NCBI GenBank assembly: GCA_026388755.1
Contig: JAPLJE010000345.1
Span: 1 to 10,174 of the forward strand
Reading direction: 5' to 3'
DNA: 10,174 nt
DNA from: Deltaproteobacteria bacterium
Lineage (GTDB): Bacteria > Desulfobacterota > Desulfobacteria > Desulfobacterales > Desulfatirhabdiaceae
The notes under the pieces were generated by a model. The model saw nothing but the letters and a program-made list of their open reading frames with translations. It did not search any database and was not told the DNA's origin. This document shows positions 7,171-10,174 of this stretch, one piece after another. A program made the translations under genes and the position numbers. The stretch's first letter is position 1, and every line of letters starts with the position of its first letter.

Positions 7171-8358
7171 ATGCCAGCAGCCCAGCCCTCCATAAATATT
7201 ATGAAAACCGGCCCGATTGTTCGACGGGTATTTTCACAAATTTCAGCAAAAGCCTGGCTGGTCATCCTGACCGGACTGGGACTCCGGCTTTGGGTCGGCC
7301 TGCACACCGTGATCATTAACCCGGATGGTGCGCTGTATATTCACCAGGCCATGGCATTGTACTTTAAAAACTGGAGCAGCCTGAAAACCTGCGTACCGCC
7401 TTTTGTGTCATCCTACCCGGTTCTGATTGCCGGAGGCTATTACCTGATTCACGACTGGATACTGTCGGCGCGTCTGATTTCCCTGTTTTTCGGCACGGCT
7501 CTGCTTGTTCCCCTTTATCTGATGCTCAAAGAATGGGTCAGGGAAGACAGCGCGATACTTGGACTGTTGGTATTTGCAGTGACGCCGGTTCTGGTCAGCA
7601 ACAGCGTTGAGCTGGTCAGAGATCCGATTTGCTGGTTTTTTCTGTGTGCCGGCACTTTTGCAGTGATCCGCCAGGCAACCACGCATTCCCCATGGCTGCT
7701 TCTGGTTGCATCCCTTTGCTTTCTGGCAGCGATGTGGGCCAGGAATGAAGCCGCACTGTTTATGGCGGTTACCCTGGGTCATCTGTGCTTTCAAGGCAAC
7801 CGCAGGACAATCAATATCCTGATTTTTCTGTCCCCCCTTCTTGCGATCCTGTTTTTTTCGATTGCAGGGCTGATGATCTCCGGCCTGTCTTTTAACGACC
7901 TGCATCGGGGTCATGAAATTGTCAGACAATTTATCGAGCCGATCCGCCAGTATCAACATCTGGCTGAAAGCCTGAAAGACCTTGCCTGGTCCAGCCCGAA
8001 TCCCTTGATGGAATTTTTCCTTCCCGAAGCCCGCAATCTCATATGGCTGATCGCTTTTGGAACACTATTGAACCGCTTTCTGGAAGCATTTTTCTATCCG
8101 TTTGTCGTATTTTATATTATCGGACTTTCAGGAATTCATCACAAAATCCGATCGGATTCAAGGCTTTTATATCTGGCGAATCTGAGGGTCTCGGGCCTGG
8201 CATTGCTTTATATGCACACCCTTCAAACCTGGATGCTGTATTATCGTTTTTTTGGAATCGTGATGATACCCAGCGCGATTCTATGCGCCTTTGGGATGGA
8301 AAGGCTCCTGGAAATTCTCCCCAGGCGGCTGCCTGTTCGTCCGGCAACTGTTTTTTGA
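7171..8358 (+). CDS. GT-C fold glycosyltransferase (GT39/ArnT-like), ended early by an in-frame TGA
   Basis: The 395-residue frame is a polytopic membrane protein with about nine to eleven hydrophobic helices. Family-like features are an acidic residue in the first outside loop (NPDGALY, D52), SYPVLIAGGYY (81-91), WARNEAALF (189-197), RFLEAFFYPF (302-311) and YYRFFGIVMIP (357-367). Such enzymes use polyprenyl-phosphate sugars to glycosylate lipids, polysaccharides or proteins on the periplasmic side. Substrate is not readable here. The frame ends at TGA (8356-8358), but the same frame stays open for 151 more codons and encodes what looks like the missing last helix and C-terminal domain, so this is probably one gene with a nonsense change. 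The start may be ATG 7171 or ATG 7201; neither has a good ribosome binding site. A GT4 glycosyltransferase follows on the same strand. Confidence 0.8.
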   Translation: MPAAQPSINIMKTGPIVRRVFSQISAKAWLVILTGLGLRLWVGLHTVIINPDGALYIHQAMALYFKNWSSLKTCVPPFVSSYPVLIAGGYYLIHDWILSARLISLFFGTALLVPLYLMLKEWVREDSAILGLLVFAVTPVLVSNSVELVRDPICWFFLCAGTFAVIRQATTHSPWLLLVASLCFLAAMWARNEAALFMAVTLGHLCFQGNRRTINILIFLSPLLAILFFSIAGLMISGLSFNDLHRGHEIVRQFIEPIRQYQHLAESLKDLAWSSPNPLMEFFLPEARNLIWLIAFGTLLNRFLEAFFYPFVVFYIIGLSGIHHKIRSDSRLLYLANLRVSGLALLYMHTLQTWMLYYRFFGIVMIPSAILCAFGMERLLEILPRRLPVRPATVF

Positions 8359-8811
8359 GTGATCCTTCTGCTGATTATCTGCATCAGTCTTCCAAAAATC
8401 CTGAAATCTCCGGACCTGGACAAATCGGTATTTATCCGGATTGGTGAAACCATTTTTCAGAATACCTCCACAACATCCGGCGTGCGGATCGCAACCTCCC
8501 GTCACATTCAGATATGGGTCTCCTTCTATGCCAATATTCATCTTCCGGGAGCCGCGCCCTGCCCGCTCGATCCGACGAACTGCTGGGAATCCTTTCCCGA
8601 TGATCCGGATCAGTTTAAAGACCGTCTTCGACAAAACAGACAGAATTTTGTGCTATGGGAAGAAAAAAACTGGCCTTTCCACAATTTCACCTTGTCGGAT
8701 CCGGCTGATATTAAAACCTACAAGGAACTGGGCCGGTGGTATCACAGGGATACGGGGCAAATGATTCTCTATGCGGTCCGGAATACAACCGATGACGGAC
8801 AACAAAAATAA
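8359..8811 (+). pseudogene. C-terminal continuation of the GT-C glycosyltransferase, downstream of the in-frame stop
   Basis: In the same frame as the upstream gene, directly after its TGA, 150 codons run to TAA at 8809-8811. They begin with a hydrophobic helix, VILLLIICISLPKIL, followed by a soluble domain with a SGVRIATS...SFYANI stretch. That arrangement (last helix, then a periplasmic domain) is what long GT39-type enzymes have after their helical core. The first codon is GTG with no ribosome binding site, so independent translation is unlikely. With the stop read as an amino acid the whole protein would be 546 residues, a normal length. It overlaps the start of the GT4 gene by about 20 bases, suggesting an originally coupled pair. 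Confidence 0.75.
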
Positions 8812-9976
8812 CTGCAATCATTTATCCGTCGAACCTCGTCCGTCGATTGCCGTGGTGATTCCCCAATACGGCCGCATCGGCGGTGCGGAGAACATGGCGT
8901 TTCAACTCTGTGAGCGCCTGGCCGCAATGTTTGATATTCATGTATTTGCCAGAAAATGGGATTGCGGTCCTTCCCCCGTTACCTTTCACAAAGTTCCCAT
9001 GATTCACTTTCCCAGGTGGCTTCAACCCATCAGTTTTGCCGGGTTTGCCCAGCGGAAAATTTCCAGCAAGGCTTTTGATCTGATTCACAGCCACGAACGC
9101 ATTTTTCGTATGGATCTGATGACGTTTCACGGCATCCCGCATCAGACCTGGATTCGTGAAACACGCCAGAAATCCCTGAGCGGATTTGACCGGGCCACTT
9201 GCTGGACAGAGAAAAAAGGGATTGAAAATCCGGCGCTGAAAATGATTCTGCCGGTTTCAACCCTGGTGAAAAATGAGCTGTCCAAACACTATGCCATTCC
9301 CGAAGACCGGGTTTCTGTCGTACATCCGGGGGTATCGATCGAGCGGTTTTCCTGCCTGAATGCCCGGTCCTGCCGCGAGCGGATTCGGGCCCGCCACGGC
9401 TTCTCCGCCTCGGATGTGATCATTTGTTTTGTGGGGATGAATTTTGAAATCAAGCGACTGGATCTGACGCTTCAGGGAATTGCCGGCATGAAGCGCGATG
9501 GTTTTATTCCTCCCTTGCCCAAACTTTTGATTGTCGGGAAAGGATATTCCGAGCCGTATTTGAAAATGGCCAAAGTTCTTGGCATCAGCGATCAAATTGT
9601 TTTTGCCGGCATAACGGATGAAGTCGAAGCCTATTACCTGTCAAGCGATTTGTTTGTAATGCCGTCACACATGGACACCTTCGGGCTTGCGGTTCTGGAA
9701 GCCATGGCAGCAGGGCTTCCGGTCGTGATCAGCTCGAACGTGGGCGCAGCCGATTTGGTGACCCATGGCGAAAGTGGCTTGATTCTGCCGGACAACCCAA
9801 CGGCGCAGGATATGGCGGCATCCCTGATCCAGTTAATGAATCCGGAGCTACGCCGGTCAATGGGAGAAGCCGCAAGACAGGTTGCCGAAAATCACGACTG
9901 GGACAAGGTTGCCGGCAAAATGGCCAAAATATACCGGACCCTCATCGCCGGGCAGAAAAACATTACCCAGAAATAA
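8792..9976 (+). CDS. GT4-family glycosyltransferase, WaaG-like
   Basis: Counting from ATG 8792 the protein has 394 residues and is intact. An in-frame ATG at 8771 would add seven residues; I prefer 8792 because CGGAA lies at a usable distance upstream. The GT-B fold is shown by an N-terminal SIAVVIPQYGRIGGAEN (about 18-34) and VSVVHPGVSIERF near 174-186. The C-terminal donor domain has CFVGMNFEIKRLDL (212-225), LLIVGKG and the SHMDTFGLAVLEAMAAGLPV motif (292-311). In that motif the first glutamate of the usual Ex7E pair is replaced by aspartate. Such enzymes add a sugar from a nucleotide donor to lipid-linked acceptors at the cytoplasmic face. Similarity to WaaG (the LPS core glucosyltransferase) is my judgement from the motif pattern; the sugar is unknown. 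It overlaps the end of the GT-C gene by 20 bases. Confidence 0.92.
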   Translation: MTDNKNNCNHLSVEPRPSIAVVIPQYGRIGGAENMAFQLCERLAAMFDIHVFARKWDCGPSPVTFHKVPMIHFPRWLQPISFAGFAQRKISSKAFDLIHSHERIFRMDLMTFHGIPHQTWIRETRQKSLSGFDRATCWTEKKGIENPALKMILPVSTLVKNELSKHYAIPEDRVSVVHPGVSIERFSCLNARSCRERIRARHGFSASDVIICFVGMNFEIKRLDLTLQGIAGMKRDGFIPPLPKLLIVGKGYSEPYLKMAKVLGISDQIVFAGITDEVEAYYLSSDLFVMPSHMDTFGLAVLEAMAAGLPVVISSNVGAADLVTHGESGLILPDNPTAQDMAASLIQLMNPELRRSMGEAARQVAENHDWDKVAGKMAKIYRTLIAGQKNITQK

Positions 9977-10005
9977 TCATGATGAGCTCAAAAAAGTCAA
10001 ACTGA

Positions 10006-10130
10006 GATGGCAAAGTAAAAAGTTCAAGATCAAGGCGAGCGAATCCTGAGGAATGCGGCGTACATGTAAGTACGCCGCAATAACGAAGGATGAAGCTCAA
10101 CGCAGATATTGGACTTTTTACGAAGCCATC
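10006..10130. repeat. 125-base imperfect palindrome, REP/MITE-like
   Basis: The ends GATGGC (10006-10011) and GCCATC (10125-10130) are inverted copies. Inside them GTAAAAAGTTCAA (10015-10027) pairs with TTGGACTTTTTAC (10109-10121) at 12 of 13 positions. The centre is a perfect 9-base stem GCGGCGTAC (10055-10063) and GTACGCCGC (10070-10078) with loop ATGTAA. The flanks between, such as GAGCGAATCCTGAGGAAT and its counterpart, pair only partly. It lies between the GT4 gene and the next gene and encodes no protein. The form suggests a dispersed palindromic repeat mobilised in trans. It could also end transcription of the glycosyltransferase genes, because the stem is strong and a T-run is at its right arm. 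Confidence 0.75.
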
Positions 10131-10142
10131 AATTGCCATAAC

Positions 10143-10147
10143 AGGAG
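10143..10147 (+). promoter_or_regulatory. Ribosome binding site of the next gene
   Basis: AGGAG stands five bases before the ATG at 10153-10155, the best ribosome binding site on the plus strand here, which supports a gene start at the window edge. Confidence 0.6.
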
Positions 10148-10152
10148 AAGCC

Positions 10153-10174
10153 ATGACGCCATACCCGGAAATCG
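10153..10174 (+). CDS. Start of an unidentified gene (cut by window edge)
   Basis: Only seven codons, MTPYPEI, are inside the window, so no function can be given. The start is supported by the AGGAG ribosome binding site. It follows the palindromic repeat and shares the strand of the two glycosyltransferase genes, so it may belong to the same envelope-glycan group. Confidence 0.55.

Noticed and set aside
7408..7959. A 183-codon minus-strand frame inside the GT-C gene
   Set aside because: The translation is rich in Gln, Lys and Asn from reading membrane helices backwards, which is a typical shadow.
8356..8387. Selenocysteine at the in-frame TGA, with a small hairpin CTGAT-TATCTGC-ATCAG 12 bases downstream
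   Set aside because: The TGA lies at the edge of a membrane helix in a glycosyltransferase, where no redox residue is expected, and the 5-base stem lacks clear bacterial SECIS features. A Trp-to-stop change is simpler. Relatives with Cys at this site would revive the idea.
9977..10005. Terminator directly after the GT4 gene (TGAGCTCA palindrome followed by an A-run)
   Set aside because: The stem is only four base pairs with no loop, and the homopolymer is A on the plus strand. The downstream 125-base palindrome is a better candidate.

Overview
The window reads as chromosomal DNA of an anaerobic, fatty-acid- or aromatic-acid-oxidising member of the Desulfobacterota (sulfate reducer or syntroph). 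This assignment is inferred from gene content: electron-transfer flavoprotein genes next to a membrane-bound heterodisulfide-reductase-like ETF:menaquinone oxidoreductase, an FdhD gene, a bacterial RNase J, and envelope glycosyltransferases. There is no rRNA, tRNA, CRISPR array or insertion sequence.

Left part (1-4421, minus strand): an energy operon transcribed right to left as etfB, etfA, ETF:menaquinone oxidoreductase (EMO-type), fdhD. EtfAB would collect electrons from acyl-CoA dehydrogenases, the membrane protein would pass them to menaquinone, and fdhD (cut by the window edge) would mature a formate dehydrogenase elsewhere. The etfB reading frame stops about 42 residues early, and the missing C-terminus lies just downstream in another frame. 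A candidate promoter lies between etfB and the preceding RNase J gene.

Middle part (4422-7068, minus strand): a cysteine-rich 110-residue protein of unknown function, a PlsC-type acyltransferase broken into two frames with the middle of the protein missing, and an intact RNase J whose GTG start overlaps the end of the acyltransferase remnant.

Right part (7069-10174, plus strand): a divergent intergenic region, a polytopic GT-C (GT39/ArnT-like) glycosyltransferase interrupted by an in-frame TGA, and an intact WaaG-like GT4 glycosyltransferase. Then come a 125-base imperfect palindrome resembling a dispersed repeat and the first codons of a further gene with a good ribosome binding site. The two glycosyltransferases suggest lipopolysaccharide or other envelope glycan assembly.

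No wholly new system is visible. The most notable signal is three damaged genes of three different kinds (frameshift, internal deletion, nonsense codon) beside intact neighbours, plus the long palindrome at the right end.
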